Origin: Pseudofrankia sp. DC12
GTDB taxonomy: Bacteria; Actinomycetota; Actinomycetes; Frankiales; Frankiaceae
Assembly: GCF_000966285.1 (NCBI RefSeq)
Contig: NZ_KQ031391.1
Coordinates: forward strand, 5,008,383 to 5,072,382
DNA: 64,000 nt
Direction of reading: 5' to 3'
Of this stretch, positions 52,539 through 60,526 are shown in pieces; position 1 is the stretch's first letter, and the number at the start of each line of letters is the position of its first letter. Under the pieces are notes generated by a model that was not told the origin of the DNA, did no database searches, and saw only the letters and a program-made list of their open reading frames with translations. The position numbers and the translations under genes were made by a program.

Positions 52539-52640
52539 CGACCCCACCTCGTCTCTGTGTGTATTGGGCGCTTCCGGGCGACGCTGTCCGGGGACGCTGC
52601 TTGTCCCGCTGTCTCGGCCGTCGTGACGGGCCAAGCAGGT

Positions 52641-52657
52641 GGGCGGGATGGCCGCCC
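52641..52657 (-). terminator. Small hairpin after the enoyl-CoA hydratase gene
   Basis: GGGCGG-N5-CCGCCC just past the 3' end of the hydratase gene. Short, so only a weak case. Confidence 0.35.
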
Positions 52658-52662
52658 GCCGG

Positions 52663-53472
52663 TCAGCTCCCCTTGACCTGGTCCTTCATCGCGGTCAGCC
52701 CGGCGAGCACCGACGACTTCCCGCCGTTGACGACCGCGGCCCGGGCGTGGCCGAGCTGGTGCATGTCGAACACCGCGTCGACCGCGGTGGTGAAGCCCTG
52801 TACGTCGAGGGTGTGGTTCACCGCCCGCTTCGCCATCCGCAGCGCGAAGCTGTCCTGCCGGGCGATCCGCCGGGCCAGCGCCAGCGTCGCGTCGGTGAGC
52901 TGGTCCGCGGGGACGACCCGGTTGACCATGCCGAGCAGCCGCGCTTCGTCGGCGCTGAGCGCCTCACCGGTGAACAACAGCTCCTTGGCCTTGCGGGGGC
53001 CGAACTCCCAGGTGTGGCCGTGGAACTCGACCCCGGCGATCCCCATGTAGAGCACGGGGTCGGAGAACTGCGCGTCGTCCGCGGCGATGATCAGATCGCA
53101 GGGCCAGCACAGCATGAGCCCGGCGGCGATGCATTTGCCCTGCACGGCGGCGATCGACGGCTTGGGCACCTCCCGCCACGTCTTGGCGTAGTGCAGGAAA
53201 CGGCGGGTCTCCCAGTCGTAGTGCCGGTCGGCCTGCCACGCGGGCCGCGGCGCGGCCTGCTCGGTGGGCGTCATGTCGTGGCCGGCGGAGAAGTTCTTAC
53301 CCGTCGTCCGGAACACGATCACTTTGACCCGGCTGTCCTCGTCCGCCGCCTTCCAGGCCGCGTCGAGCTCCTCGAGGACCTTCGGGCTCTGGGCGTTGGC
53401 CTTCTCCGGCCGGTCCAGGATGATGGTCCCGATGGCGTCCTCGACCTCGAGGCGGACGTGCTCGAACTGCAT
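52663..53472 (-). CDS. Enoyl-CoA hydratase/isomerase family protein
   Basis: A 269-residue crotonase-fold protein. IGTIILDRPEKANAQSPKV opens the fold; KNFSAGHDM and QGKCIAAGLMLCWPCDL form the oxyanion hole; the segment with MGIAGVEFHGHTWEFGPRKAKEL follows. It parallels the hydratase at 34231. ATG at 53472 has GGAGG just upstream; the open frame continues back to 53709 over a promoter and operator and is not coding. It starts a minus-strand operon with an SDR, under a predicted promoter with the palindromic operator. Confidence 0.87.
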   Translation of the reverse strand: MQFEHVRLEVEDAIGTIILDRPEKANAQSPKVLEELDAAWKAADEDSRVKVIVFRTTGKNFSAGHDMTPTEQAAPRPAWQADRHYDWETRRFLHYAKTWREVPKPSIAAVQGKCIAAGLMLCWPCDLIIAADDAQFSDPVLYMGIAGVEFHGHTWEFGPRKAKELLFTGEALSADEARLLGMVNRVVPADQLTDATLALARRIARQDSFALRMAKRAVNHTLDVQGFTTAVDAVFDMHQLGHARAAVVNGGKSSVLAGLTAMKDQVKGS

Positions 53473-53666
53473 GCGTTCCTCCGCTGAGCTGTGCCGCCGC
53501 CGGCGCGCGGGCATGGGCTGGGGATCGGGCGGCGGCCGTAGCGATTCGCCCCGACCCGCTGCCTCGGCTGCAACAGGTAGGGGCTGGGTCGATGACGCGT
53601 CGCGGTGCCGTCCAGCGGCCGACCGAGTGGATCCGAGGAACCCGGCTGGCCGGTTCGCGAGCCTTG

Positions 53667-53695
53667 ACTGTAGAGCTGTAGATGCTGAAAGTAAA
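53667..53695 (-). promoter_or_regulatory. Predicted promoter for the enoyl-CoA hydratase operon
   Basis: On the minus strand TTTACT (53690-53695) and TACAGT (53667-53672) are exactly 17 bases apart. The boxes and flanks (TTTACTTT, then GCTCTACAGTCAAGG) are the same as in the promoter at 56383-56411. Operator site B abuts the -35 box. Confidence 0.65.
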
Positions 53696-53709
53696 CGAGA
53701 CGGTCTCAT
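53695..53709. promoter_or_regulatory. Palindromic operator (TetR-type), site B
   Basis: ACGAGACGGTCTCAT, one mismatch to the palindrome ACGAGACnGTCTCGT. It overlaps the stop codon of the thioesterase gene and adjoins the -35 box of the hydratase promoter. Confidence 0.7.
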
Positions 53710-54674
53710 AACATTTCGCGGATTGTGGGGCCGTCCAGGTGCTCACTGCCTCCGCCTCGCTGGGCCGGCGGCGAGGCCTCCACAGTGCCGCCCGGGACCA
53801 GCCGGGTCACCGTGGCGACCGCGTACGGCCTGCCGTCGGGCCCAGCCGCCGCCGTTCGGCACACGGTCGCCGTCCGGCCGCGGTGCACCACCTCGGCAGT
53901 GACGACCAGTGGCGTGTCGACCCGGCCGGGGCGCAGGAAGTTCATCCGTACCGACCGGGTCTGCTCCCCGCCGGGGCGCACGAGCGCGCTCGCGGCGAGC
54001 TCGGACACACAGAACAGCACCCCGCCATGGATCGTCCCGCTGGGGTTGCCCAGCTCCGACGGGTCGTTGACGACGACCCGGGCACGGAGGTCGCCGGGCT
54101 CGACCCAGGCGTTGAGGATCTCCGCCAGGTCCCGGCCCGTCGCCGGCTCCATATCGGGCTCGGGCACCCCGTTCGGCGGAGCCGGCGGCCGGGGAGCGCC
54201 GGGCCGCGAAACGGGGAGCGGGGCAAACTGGAAGCGGCCGATCCCGGCCGCCACCGTCGTCTCGGCGCCGTTGACGAGGTCGCAGCGCGCGAACCCACCC
54301 GTGGCGTCGAGGCGCAGGATCTGGCCGACCGCGACGAGGGTGCCGTAGTACAGCCTCTCGGGAGCGAGCACGTCGAGGGAGATCTCGGCGGTGACCGTCC
54401 GGTGCCCCGGCGGCCGGACGCGCAGGGTGCTCACGCCGAGGACGTTGTCGAGCGCGACGCCGAACGCGCCGGCCGACGACTGGCCTGCGGGCCAACAACT
54501 CCATGGCCCCGGGTGGATCGTCGCGCGCACCGTGTCGCCGACGAAGGCCGGCAGCTCGACGCGGAAGCGGCGCGACAGGCTGCTGGGGCGGCGAGGCATG
54601 GGCACCCCGCCAGGCCCGCCGGCCTGGGCGTCCCGCACGGGCTGCTCGCCGACCGGGCCCGCGGTGCTGGTCAC
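53706..54674 (-). CDS. Double-hotdog acyl-CoA thioesterase-like protein
   Basis: A 322-residue protein with two hotdog-fold units. The C-terminal one has NPSGTIHGGVLFCVSELAASALV, the PaaI/4HBT core with its His-Gly-Gly helix start; the N-terminal one has SSAGAFGVALDNVLGVST and VTAEISLDVLAPE. Such proteins hydrolyse acyl-CoA or aryl-CoA thioesters and free CoA. The GTG start overlaps the stop of the dehydrogenase gene upstream (GTGA). Its own stop lies in operator site B, so this operon ends where the next one begins. Confidence 0.83.
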   Translation of the reverse strand: MTSTAGPVGEQPVRDAQAGGPGGVPMPRRPSSLSRRFRVELPAFVGDTVRATIHPGPWSCWPAGQSSAGAFGVALDNVLGVSTLRVRPPGHRTVTAEISLDVLAPERLYYGTLVAVGQILRLDATGGFARCDLVNGAETTVAAGIGRFQFAPLPVSRPGAPRPPAPPNGVPEPDMEPATGRDLAEILNAWVEPGDLRARVVVNDPSELGNPSGTIHGGVLFCVSELAASALVRPGGEQTRSVRMNFLRPGRVDTPLVVTAEVVHRGRTATVCRTAAAGPDGRPYAVATVTRLVPGGTVEASPPAQRGGGSEHLDGPTIREML

Positions 54675-56161
54675 AGGACTGCCGGGAAGTCGAGGTCGAC
54701 CCGGGAAGGCTGGTCGGGCCAGCGGGACGTGACCACCTTCGTACGGGTGTAGAAGCGGATCCCGTCCGGGCCGTAGATCGACGCGTCCCCGAAGATCGAG
54801 TTCTTCCAGCCGCCGAACGAGTACCAGGCCACCGGCACCGGGATCGGCACATTGATCCCGACCATGCCGACCTCGATCTGCCGCTCGAACCGGCGGGCCG
54901 CGCCCCCGTCGCGGGTGAACAGCGCGACGCCGTTGCCATAGGGGTTTGCGTTGACCAGTCTGACCGCCTCGTCAAAGGTGTCCACCCGCACGACGGACAG
55001 CACCGGTCCGAAGATCTCGTCGGTGTAGACCCGCATCTCGGGGGAGACCTGGTCGACCAGCGAGCAGCCGAGGAAGAACCCCGCCCCCGTCGGGGCGGCG
55101 GCGCCGTCGACGACGACCCGTGCGCCCTCGCCGGCCGCGCCCTGGACGTAGGAGCGGACCCGGTCGCGGTGCTCGGCGGTGATGAGCGGGCCCATCATCG
55201 ACGCCGGGTCGTCGCCGGGGCCGATGACGACGCTCGGGATCCTGGCCGCGATCGCCTCGACGAGGCGATCGGCCACACCTCCGACCGCGACGACCACCGA
55301 GATCGCCATGCACCGTTCGCCTGCTGAGCCGTACGCGGCGGACACGGCGGCGTCCGCCGCCGCGTCGAGGTCGGCGTCGGGGAGCACGACCAGGTGGTTC
55401 TTCGCGCCGCCGAGAGCCTGCACCCGCTTGCCGGCCTTCGTGCCGGTCTCGTAGACGTGGCGGGCCACCGGGGTGCTGCCGACGAACGACACGGCGTCGA
55501 CATCGGGGTGGGCCAGCAGCGCGTCGACGGCCTCGGCGTCGCCCTGCAGCACCGTGAACACCCCGTCGGGGAACCCGGCCTTGCTCACCAGCTCGGCGAG
55601 CAGCAGCGACGCCGACGGGTCCTTCTCCGACGGCTTGAGCACGAAGGCGTTCCCGCAGGCCAGAGCGTTCGCCAGCATCCACAGCGGCACCATGACCGGA
55701 AAGTTGAACGGGGTGACCCCGGCGACGACGCCGACGGGGTGCAGAGCGGTGTGCACGTCGACGCCGCGGGAGACCTCGGCGCTGCGCTCGCCCTTGAGCA
55801 GGTGCGGGATGCCGCAGGCGAACTCGACGCACTCGATGCCGCGGGCGACCTCGCCGAGGGCATCGGACCGCACCTTGCCGTGCTCGGAGGTGACGAGGGC
55901 GGCCAGGTCGTCGCGGTGGGCGTCGAGGAGCTGCCGCAGCTGGAAGAGCAGGGTGGCGCGCTGGCTCAGCGACGACGCGCCCCAGGTGTCCGCCGCGGCG
56001 ACGGCGGCCTTTACGGCCTCGTCGACCTGCGCGCGTGACGCCAGCAGCACCTCAGCGACCTGGGCGCCCCGAGCCGGGTCGTAGACAGTGCCGACGCGGC
56101 CGGCGGGCTCGCTGGCCGGCTGCCCCTGGATCCAGTGTCCGATGGTCCTCAAGGCGGTCAT
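54671..56161 (-). CDS. mmsA: CoA-acylating methylmalonate-semialdehyde dehydrogenase-like (MmsA)
   Basis: A 496-residue aldehyde dehydrogenase of the MmsA group: IGHWIQGQPASEPAGR at the start, VTPFNFPVMVPLWM, the Rossmann turn FVGSTPVARHVYETG, GGAKNH in place of the ELGG base motif, and nucleophile Cys284 in GERCMAISV. Loss of the general-base Glu is typical of MmsA, which transfers the acyl group to CoA rather than water. It converts methylmalonate or malonate semialdehyde to propionyl- or acetyl-CoA in valine, inositol or beta-alanine breakdown. Here it may take a branched semialdehyde. A thioesterase gene is coupled downstream. Confidence 0.9.
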   Translation of the reverse strand: MTALRTIGHWIQGQPASEPAGRVGTVYDPARGAQVAEVLLASRAQVDEAVKAAVAAADTWGASSLSQRATLLFQLRQLLDAHRDDLAALVTSEHGKVRSDALGEVARGIECVEFACGIPHLLKGERSAEVSRGVDVHTALHPVGVVAGVTPFNFPVMVPLWMLANALACGNAFVLKPSEKDPSASLLLAELVSKAGFPDGVFTVLQGDAEAVDALLAHPDVDAVSFVGSTPVARHVYETGTKAGKRVQALGGAKNHLVVLPDADLDAAADAAVSAAYGSAGERCMAISVVVAVGGVADRLVEAIAARIPSVVIGPGDDPASMMGPLITAEHRDRVRSYVQGAAGEGARVVVDGAAAPTGAGFFLGCSLVDQVSPEMRVYTDEIFGPVLSVVRVDTFDEAVRLVNANPYGNGVALFTRDGGAARRFERQIEVGMVGINVPIPVPVAWYSFGGWKNSIFGDASIYGPDGIRFYTRTKVVTSRWPDQPSRVDLDFPAVL

Positions 56162-56309
56162 ACTCCTGAAGTTGGGCCGACCGGCGCGAGCCAGTGCGGG
56201 GGTGAGGCCCGTCGCGGCGGTCTGGATCGTCTGGCCTCACCGCCCGCCTGACGGTCGCGGCGCGCGGGGCCGACGTTCGCCGGTCACGGTCACGCCCCTC
56301 AGCTGGCGC

Positions 56310-56361
56310 GGGCGTGCATCGAGCGGGCGTGCATCGAGCGGGCGTGCATCGAGCGGGCGTG
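56310..56361. repeat. 15-base tandem repeat, 3.4 copies
   Basis: GGGCGTGCATCGAGC occurs three times without change (56310-56324, 56325-56339, 56340-56354), followed by a partial unit GGGCGTG. It lies directly before operator site C, about 150 bases upstream of mmsA. Each unit contains TGCATCGA; it may space or multiply a protein site, or be a slippage product. Confidence 0.85.
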
Positions 56362-56368
56362 AATTGAG

Positions 56369-56383
56369 ACGATACTGTCTCGT
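56369..56383. promoter_or_regulatory. Palindromic operator (TetR-type), site C
   Basis: ACGATACTGTCTCGT, one mismatch to ACGAGACnGTCTCGT. It touches the -35 box of the SDR promoter, the same arrangement as site B, and could also act on mmsA. Confidence 0.7.
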
Positions 56384-56411
56384 TTACTTTGGGCCTGGCC
56401 GGCTCTACAGT
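56383..56411 (+). promoter_or_regulatory. Predicted promoter for the SDR gene
   Basis: TTTACT (56383-56388) and TACAGT (56406-56411), spacing 17. Boxes and flanking GCTCTACAGTCAAGG equal those of the promoter at 53667-53695, pointing to the same sigma factor and control. Confidence 0.65.
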
Positions 56412-56591
56412 CAAGGCCCGGCCGGCGCTGGCCGGTTCATGGACGGTGGCCAGGCCAGGGAGTCAACGGTGCCGGGAATGGGGCCGGCGAGCGTCGGCGT
56501 GCCGGCCCGCGAACGGGCGATCCGCCCGCCGGGAGGTCGGTTCGCGGGCGTGGCCCCTCGTCTCCGGCCACGTCATGGGAGGTGCGGCAGG

Positions 56592-57386
56592 GTGGACCTG
56601 GGGCTGGCCGGCGCGACGGCCGTGGTGCAGGGTGGGAGCCAGGGCATGGGCCGTGCGGCCGCGGAGTGCTTCGCCGCCGAGGGCGCGAGGATCGGCGTCC
56701 TCGCCCGCGACCGCGCGGAGCTCGACAAGACGGTTGCCCGCCTGCTCGAGTTGGGCGCGGCGGACGCCGTCGCGCTGCCCGCCGACGTCACCCGGCTCGA
56801 GGAGGTTGAGGCAGCCTTCAGGACGGTCCGTGACCGGTGGGGCGAGCTCAACATCCTCGTCAACGCCGCCGGCCCGAGCGGCGGCGGCGGGTTCGAGAGC
56901 CTTTCCGACGACGACTGGGTCCGGGTTCTCGACTCCGGCGCGCTGGGTATGGTCCGCTGCGTGCGCGCCGCGCTGCCGCTGCTGCGGGCCGCCGCATGGG
57001 GGCGCATCGTCAACGTCGCGGCGCAGTCCACGAAGCGCCAGTCGCCGTCGCTCGTCGCCTATACGGCCGCGAAGTCCGTGGTCACCAGCGTGACGAAGAA
57101 CCTCGCACAGTCGCTGGCCAAGGACGAGATCCTCGTCAACACGGTGTCGCCGGGAGCGGTGCTGTCCGGCACGCTGGCCGCCTGGGCACGGCGCAACGGC
57201 CTCGACGCCGACGACCCGTACGCGGTGATGGCCGGCATCACTGAGATCATCGGTCACCCCGCATTCCTGCCGCGCGCGGGCACGCCGCCCGAGGTGGGCC
57301 GAGTGATCGCCTTCGTCGCGTCCAAGGCCAATGGCTACATGACCGGCGCGAACATCAACGTCGACGGCGGCTCTGACTTCTGCTGA
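56592..57386 (+). CDS. Short-chain dehydrogenase/reductase (SDR)
   Basis: A 264-residue SDR: TAVVQGGSQGMGRAAAECF (Gln-Gly-Gly in the nucleotide loop), VNAAGPSG, and AYTAAKSVVTSVTK with Tyr and Lys; NVAAQST holds the Ser region. The C-terminal GYMTGANINVDGGSDFC is the standard SDR end. GTG at 56592 has GGGAGG upstream. It is the only plus-strand gene between 43.3 and 58.6 kb and is driven by the promoter with operator C. It converges on the SDR gene at 57462. Confidence 0.86.
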   Translation: MDLGLAGATAVVQGGSQGMGRAAAECFAAEGARIGVLARDRAELDKTVARLLELGAADAVALPADVTRLEEVEAAFRTVRDRWGELNILVNAAGPSGGGGFESLSDDDWVRVLDSGALGMVRCVRAALPLLRAAAWGRIVNVAAQSTKRQSPSLVAYTAAKSVVTSVTKNLAQSLAKDEILVNTVSPGAVLSGTLAAWARRNGLDADDPYAVMAGITEIIGHPAFLPRAGTPPEVGRVIAFVASKANGYMTGANINVDGGSDFC

Positions 57387-57461
57387 CCCGCGCGCATGGC
57401 CGTGGCCGCCGGCGCTGGCTGCCGCACGGCCCCCGCTCCGAGGATGGCGAGGCCCTCGCTG

Positions 57462-58232
57462 TCACTGGGCGAAGGAGATGCCGCCGTTGAGCGGGCAGGT
57501 CTGGCCCGTGATCCACGACGCCTGCTCGCTGGCGAGGAACACGGCCAGGGCCGCGGCGTCTTCGGGCAGTCCAGGGCGGCGCACGACGTAGCGCGCGAGC
57601 ATGCTCTTCGCCGTCGGGTTGTCCGGGTCGGCCCAGATGGTGCCGGTCTCCCGGGTGCGCATCGTGCCGAGCGAGATGTTGTTGACCGTGATCCCGTGTC
57701 GGCCGTTCTCGATCGCGAGCGCCCGGGTCAGCCCGGCGGCGCCCGCCTTCGCGGTGCAGTAGGCCGCCATGTTCGCCTCGCCGGTGCGGCCGGCGTCCGA
57801 GATGATGGTGACGATCCGGCCCCAGCCTTTTGCGATCATGCTGGGGAGGGTGGCCCGAGCGCAGTACAGGACGCCGTAGAGGTTGACCCGCAGAAACGGC
57901 TCCCACTGATCGGGCGTTGTGTCGACGAACTTCGCCAGGCCCGTCCAGCCGTCGGCGCCGGCGTTGCCCGCGTTGTTCACGAGGATGTCGACACCGCCCA
58001 GTTCGTCGACGGCCGCCGCCACGGCCGCGTAGTCGGTCACGTCGAATGGGCAGGCGAGCGCCGCCGCGCCCGTGGCGGCCAGCTCGTCGGCGACTTCCTG
58101 GGCACGGTCGGTGAACAGGTCGTTGACCACGACCTGCGCGCCGGCGGCGGCGAAGCCGTGGGCGATGCCGCGGCCGACACCCTGCCCGGCGCCGGTGATG
58201 AGCACTCGGCGTCCCTTGAGATCGAACTCCAT
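57462..58232 (-). CDS. Short-chain dehydrogenase/reductase (SDR)
   Basis: A 256-residue SDR: VLITGAGQGVGRGIAHGFA, NNAGNAG, and catalytic AAYCTAKAGAAGLTR (Tyr, Lys) with TIISDAG for the Ser segment. LGTMRTRETGTIWADP and ITGQTCPLNGG close the fold. ATG at 58232 is taken; GTG at 58238, two codons earlier, has GGAG at better spacing and is possible. Operator site D lies 74 bases upstream, between this gene and the TetR gene, so both are probably under that regulator. Confidence 0.86.
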   Translation of the reverse strand: MEFDLKGRRVLITGAGQGVGRGIAHGFAAAGAQVVVNDLFTDRAQEVADELAATGAAALACPFDVTDYAAVAAAVDELGGVDILVNNAGNAGADGWTGLAKFVDTTPDQWEPFLRVNLYGVLYCARATLPSMIAKGWGRIVTIISDAGRTGEANMAAYCTAKAGAAGLTRALAIENGRHGITVNNISLGTMRTRETGTIWADPDNPTAKSMLARYVVRRPGLPEDAAALAVFLASEQASWITGQTCPLNGGISFAQ

Positions 58233-58625
58233 CGCCACTGTGTCTCCATTCCGTCCTGCGCGGCGCGGCCTGCGTCTGGTTTCTCGGACCAGTCTGCCGA
58301 AAGTTATGAAACTGTCTCGTATCATTCGACGGGTGGGGAAAATGCGGAACGGCCTCGTGCCGGGGCGGTTGCGACCAGGGCCGCCGGTCTGTGGGGTCGT
58401 GCATATGGCACCCGGCCACGAGGTCGCGACCGGACCGTGATGCCGGGATCTCGGCTATGTCCCGCCCAGGCACCTGAGAGGAACCGCCTACAATGAGCCC
58501 GCTTCGTCTCAGCAGAGCAGATCGGCGGCCGCACGTGAACTCGCGGCGCCCACAGGCCGGGCGTCCGGGGTTCCCGTGGCCAGGGTTCCCGCGCGTCATG
58601 GCCATCACGACAGGCGCGTGAGCTG
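58233..58625. other. Intergenic region between diverging SDR and TetR genes
   Basis: About 390 bases with operator site D at 58306-58320. No other gene is convincing; short frames have no ribosome site. The TetR start is a TTG with a weak ribosome site, so the true start could be different. Confidence 0.45.
58306..58320. promoter_or_regulatory. Palindromic operator (TetR-type), site D
   Basis: ATGAAACTGTCTCGT, two mismatches to ACGAGACnGTCTCGT. Placed between a divergent SDR gene and a TetR regulator gene, the classic layout for autoregulation. Confidence 0.65.
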
Positions 58626-59183
58626 TTGTCCCCGCGTCCGCGCACGCCGGAGGACATCGTCCTGCAGGCCACCATCGACCTGATCGCCGAGCAGGGCGTC
58701 TCCGTCGTCACCGTCGAGGCTGTCGCCGAACGCTCAGGCGTCAGCAGGCCGACCATCTACCGCCACTGGGGCTCCCGGGACCGCCTCATTCACGCCGCGT
58801 TCGCGCGGATCCAACAGGCGCTGACCGACCCGGACACCGGATCGCTGCGCGACGACCTCGTCGGGATGCTGTGCCAGCTCGTCATCTATCTGAACCACAT
58901 CCGTGTGTTCCCGTCGCTGATGGAGGCCTCGGTCCGAGACCCGAAACTCGCGGCTCTGCGGGACGAGACCGACCACGAGTCCCGCCTGGCCTACACGCGG
59001 GTCATCCGTCGCGCGATCGACCGCGGCGACCTGCTCGAGGAGACCGACGTCGAGCTGTTCATCGACCTGCTCATCTCGCCGTTCATCTATCGCCGGGTCA
59101 CCGGGCAGGAGAAGATCAAGCCCGCGAGCATCACCCCCGTCGTCGACGCGCTGATCGCCGCCTTCAGCCGCGTCGCGGTCTGA
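58626..59183 (+). CDS. TetR-family transcriptional regulator, candidate ligand of the ACGAGACnGTCTCGT sites
   Basis: A 185-residue TetR protein. The helix-turn-helix is VEAVAERSGVSRPTIYRHWGSRDRLI near residues 25-50, and the C-terminal part matches the TetR ligand/dimer domain (LLISPFIYRRVTGQEKIKP). It should act as a homodimer that leaves DNA when a small molecule, often an acyl-CoA, binds. It diverges from an SDR gene across operator site D, the best evidence that it binds the four palindromes. TTG start; ribosome site weak. It converges on the second TetR gene with a 31-base gap. Confidence 0.88.
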   Translation: MSPRPRTPEDIVLQATIDLIAEQGVSVVTVEAVAERSGVSRPTIYRHWGSRDRLIHAAFARIQQALTDPDTGSLRDDLVGMLCQLVIYLNHIRVFPSLMEASVRDPKLAALRDETDHESRLAYTRVIRRAIDRGDLLEETDVELFIDLLISPFIYRRVTGQEKIKPASITPVVDALIAAFSRVAV

Positions 59184-59214
59184 CGGAGCGCGGAACAGAC
59201 GCCGCCGTCACCAG

Positions 59215-59847
59215 TCAGCGGGGCGGTGTCTCGCCGCTACGCACGGCGTCGGTGACGAGTCGAAGGAGCCAGCTGACACAGCGGACCGCGGCAGACGGCT
59301 CGAGCTCCCACTCGTAGATCAGGTGTCGGTAGGACGTGACACTCCACAGCAGGTCAAGCGCCGCCGCCGCGACCTCCCGGTCCTCGGCCGACCAGGCTGG
59401 GGTCGTCGGCGTCACCGCGGCCAGCAGCGCCCCCCGTTTGCGCCGCCGCACGTCGGCGATCGTCGGGTCGGGCAGCTGTTCCCGGGGCTGCTGCGCCTCT
59501 TGCGGCGGCGGCGGGAACGAAGCCAGATAGGCGAAGACGCGCCGGCTCACCTCGTCGATGTCGTCGAGCCGCAGATGGCCGAGGTCGACGCCGGACTCCT
59601 GCAGGATCTGGGTCATCACCGCGTCGCGCAACTCCCGCTCGCTGCCGAAGTAGCGATAGACGGTCCGTTCGTTGACGCCAGCCTTGCTTGCCACCGTGCG
59701 GACTGTCAGCGCCGGCCAGTTCCACACAGGGGACACGTGCAGCAGTTCGCTACCTGCCTCCAGGATCCGTCGGCGGGTGTCGGCTGCCTGCTGGCGGCGC
59801 AGCGCGCTGTCGTAGGAGCGGCGGCCCGGGGTCGCGTCGCTGTGCAT
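59215..59847 (-). CDS. TetR-family transcriptional regulator
   Basis: A 210-residue TetR protein: basic Arg/Gln-rich lead (YDSALRRQQAADTRRRIL), then LTVRTVASKAGVNERTVYRYFGSERELRDAV as helix-turn-helix. The C-terminal domain has a Pro-rich loop (FPPPPQEAQQPREQ). ATG at 59847 is taken; GTG at 59871 is possible. It is the last gene of the minus-strand run 60-64 kb, separated from the NTF2-like gene by a hairpin. Its own site is not evident; it could compete for, or differ from, the palindromes used by the other TetR. Confidence 0.87.
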   Translation of the reverse strand: MHSDATPGRRSYDSALRRQQAADTRRRILEAGSELLHVSPVWNWPALTVRTVASKAGVNERTVYRYFGSERELRDAVMTQILQESGVDLGHLRLDDIDEVSRRVFAYLASFPPPPQEAQQPREQLPDPTIADVRRRKRGALLAAVTPTTPAWSAEDREVAAAALDLLWSVTSYRHLIYEWELEPSAAVRCVSWLLRLVTDAVRSGETPPR

Positions 59848-59968
59848 GTCGCCCGCCGGTGTTGGGTTCACCGGGCGACGATATCCGGACAGCCAAAGCC
59901 CACCAGCCCGCCGGATTCCGTGGCGTGCTGCCCGGCGGGCCTGGGCGGGGTGATCCTGGGGGGCCGAA

Positions 59969-59996
59969 CGGCTGTGCCGGCCGGGCGGCACAGCCG
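59969..59996 (-). terminator. Hairpin terminator after the NTF2-like gene
   Basis: Perfect arms CGGCTGTGCCG/CGGCACAGCCG with a 6-base loop, 5 bases past the 3' end of the minus-strand NTF2-like gene. Confidence 0.7.
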
Positions 59997-60001
59997 CCGG
60001 T

Positions 60002-60460
60002 TCAGCGCAGCGCCCCGACGTCGACGAGGCCGACCCGGCGGGCGATGCGCCAGCGGCCTTCCTCCTTCACGAGCCGGTCGACGTGGCGGCCGACGAGCAC
60101 TCCGGGGGTGCCGTCCTCGTGACGGGAGATCGCCGACCACACGCACTCCCCGGTCGCGGTGCCGTCGTCCCCGAGCTCGACACTCGGCGACCCGAGCAGG
60201 TGCACCGATCGGGACGCGCCCTCGGCCGTCGACCCGATGACCTTGCTGGCAGCCCGTTCGATTTCCTCGCGGCCGTCGGCCCGCATCACCGGGCCCAGGC
60301 GCAGCTTGGCGTCCCGGGCGAACAACGACGCGTAGGCCGCGGCGTCGCCGGCGTCGAGGTGGCGGCCATAGTCGACGTAAAGCCTGCGGATCTCCTCCAG
60401 GTCCTCCAGGCGCGCGACGCGCGCGGCCAACGCGCGGATGGTCTCCTCGGTGCTGTCCAT
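60002..60460 (-). CDS. NTF2-like (SnoaL-type) protein
   Basis: A 152-residue SnoaL-like protein: LEDLEEIRRLYVDYGRHLDAGDAAAYASLFARDA is the family's helical start, then GREEIERAASKVIG and strands with ECVWSAISRHEDGTPGVLVGRHVDRLVKEEGRWRIARR. Typical relatives are ketosteroid-isomerase-like or dehydratase proteins in steroid and ring degradation. Catalytic residues cannot be assigned. It follows the amidohydrolase gene by 66 bases and probably belongs to the same operon. Confidence 0.84.
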   Translation of the reverse strand: MDSTEETIRALAARVARLEDLEEIRRLYVDYGRHLDAGDAAAYASLFARDAKLRLGPVMRADGREEIERAASKVIGSTAEGASRSVHLLGSPSVELGDDGTATGECVWSAISRHEDGTPGVLVGRHVDRLVKEEGRWRIARRVGLVDVGALR

Positions 60461-60526
60461 GGTCCGTCTCCGTTCGGGATGGTCGTCGGGATGCCCGGGC
60501 GTCGAGGGCCGCGGCTCAGATGAGGC

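Larger units (their letters stand above)
56162..56591. other. Intergenic regulatory region between diverging mmsA and SDR genes
   Basis: 430 bases without a supported gene. It contains a 15-base tandem repeat (56310-56361), operator site C (56369-56383) and a plus-strand promoter (56383-56411), then a leader of about 175 bases before the SDR. An in-frame ATG at 56439 would extend the SDR N-terminally but gives an unlikely Arg/Pro-rich leader peptide. Confidence 0.55.

Noticed and set aside
53473-53709. Upstream extension of the enoyl-CoA hydratase frame
   Set aside because: It crosses the promoter and operator B and has no crotonase features; GGAGG precedes ATG 53472.
56088-56591. N-terminal extension of the SDR from 56088 or 56439
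   Set aside because: The frame crosses mmsA antisense, the tandem repeat and promoter; SDR homology begins at GTG 56592 with GGGAGG upstream.
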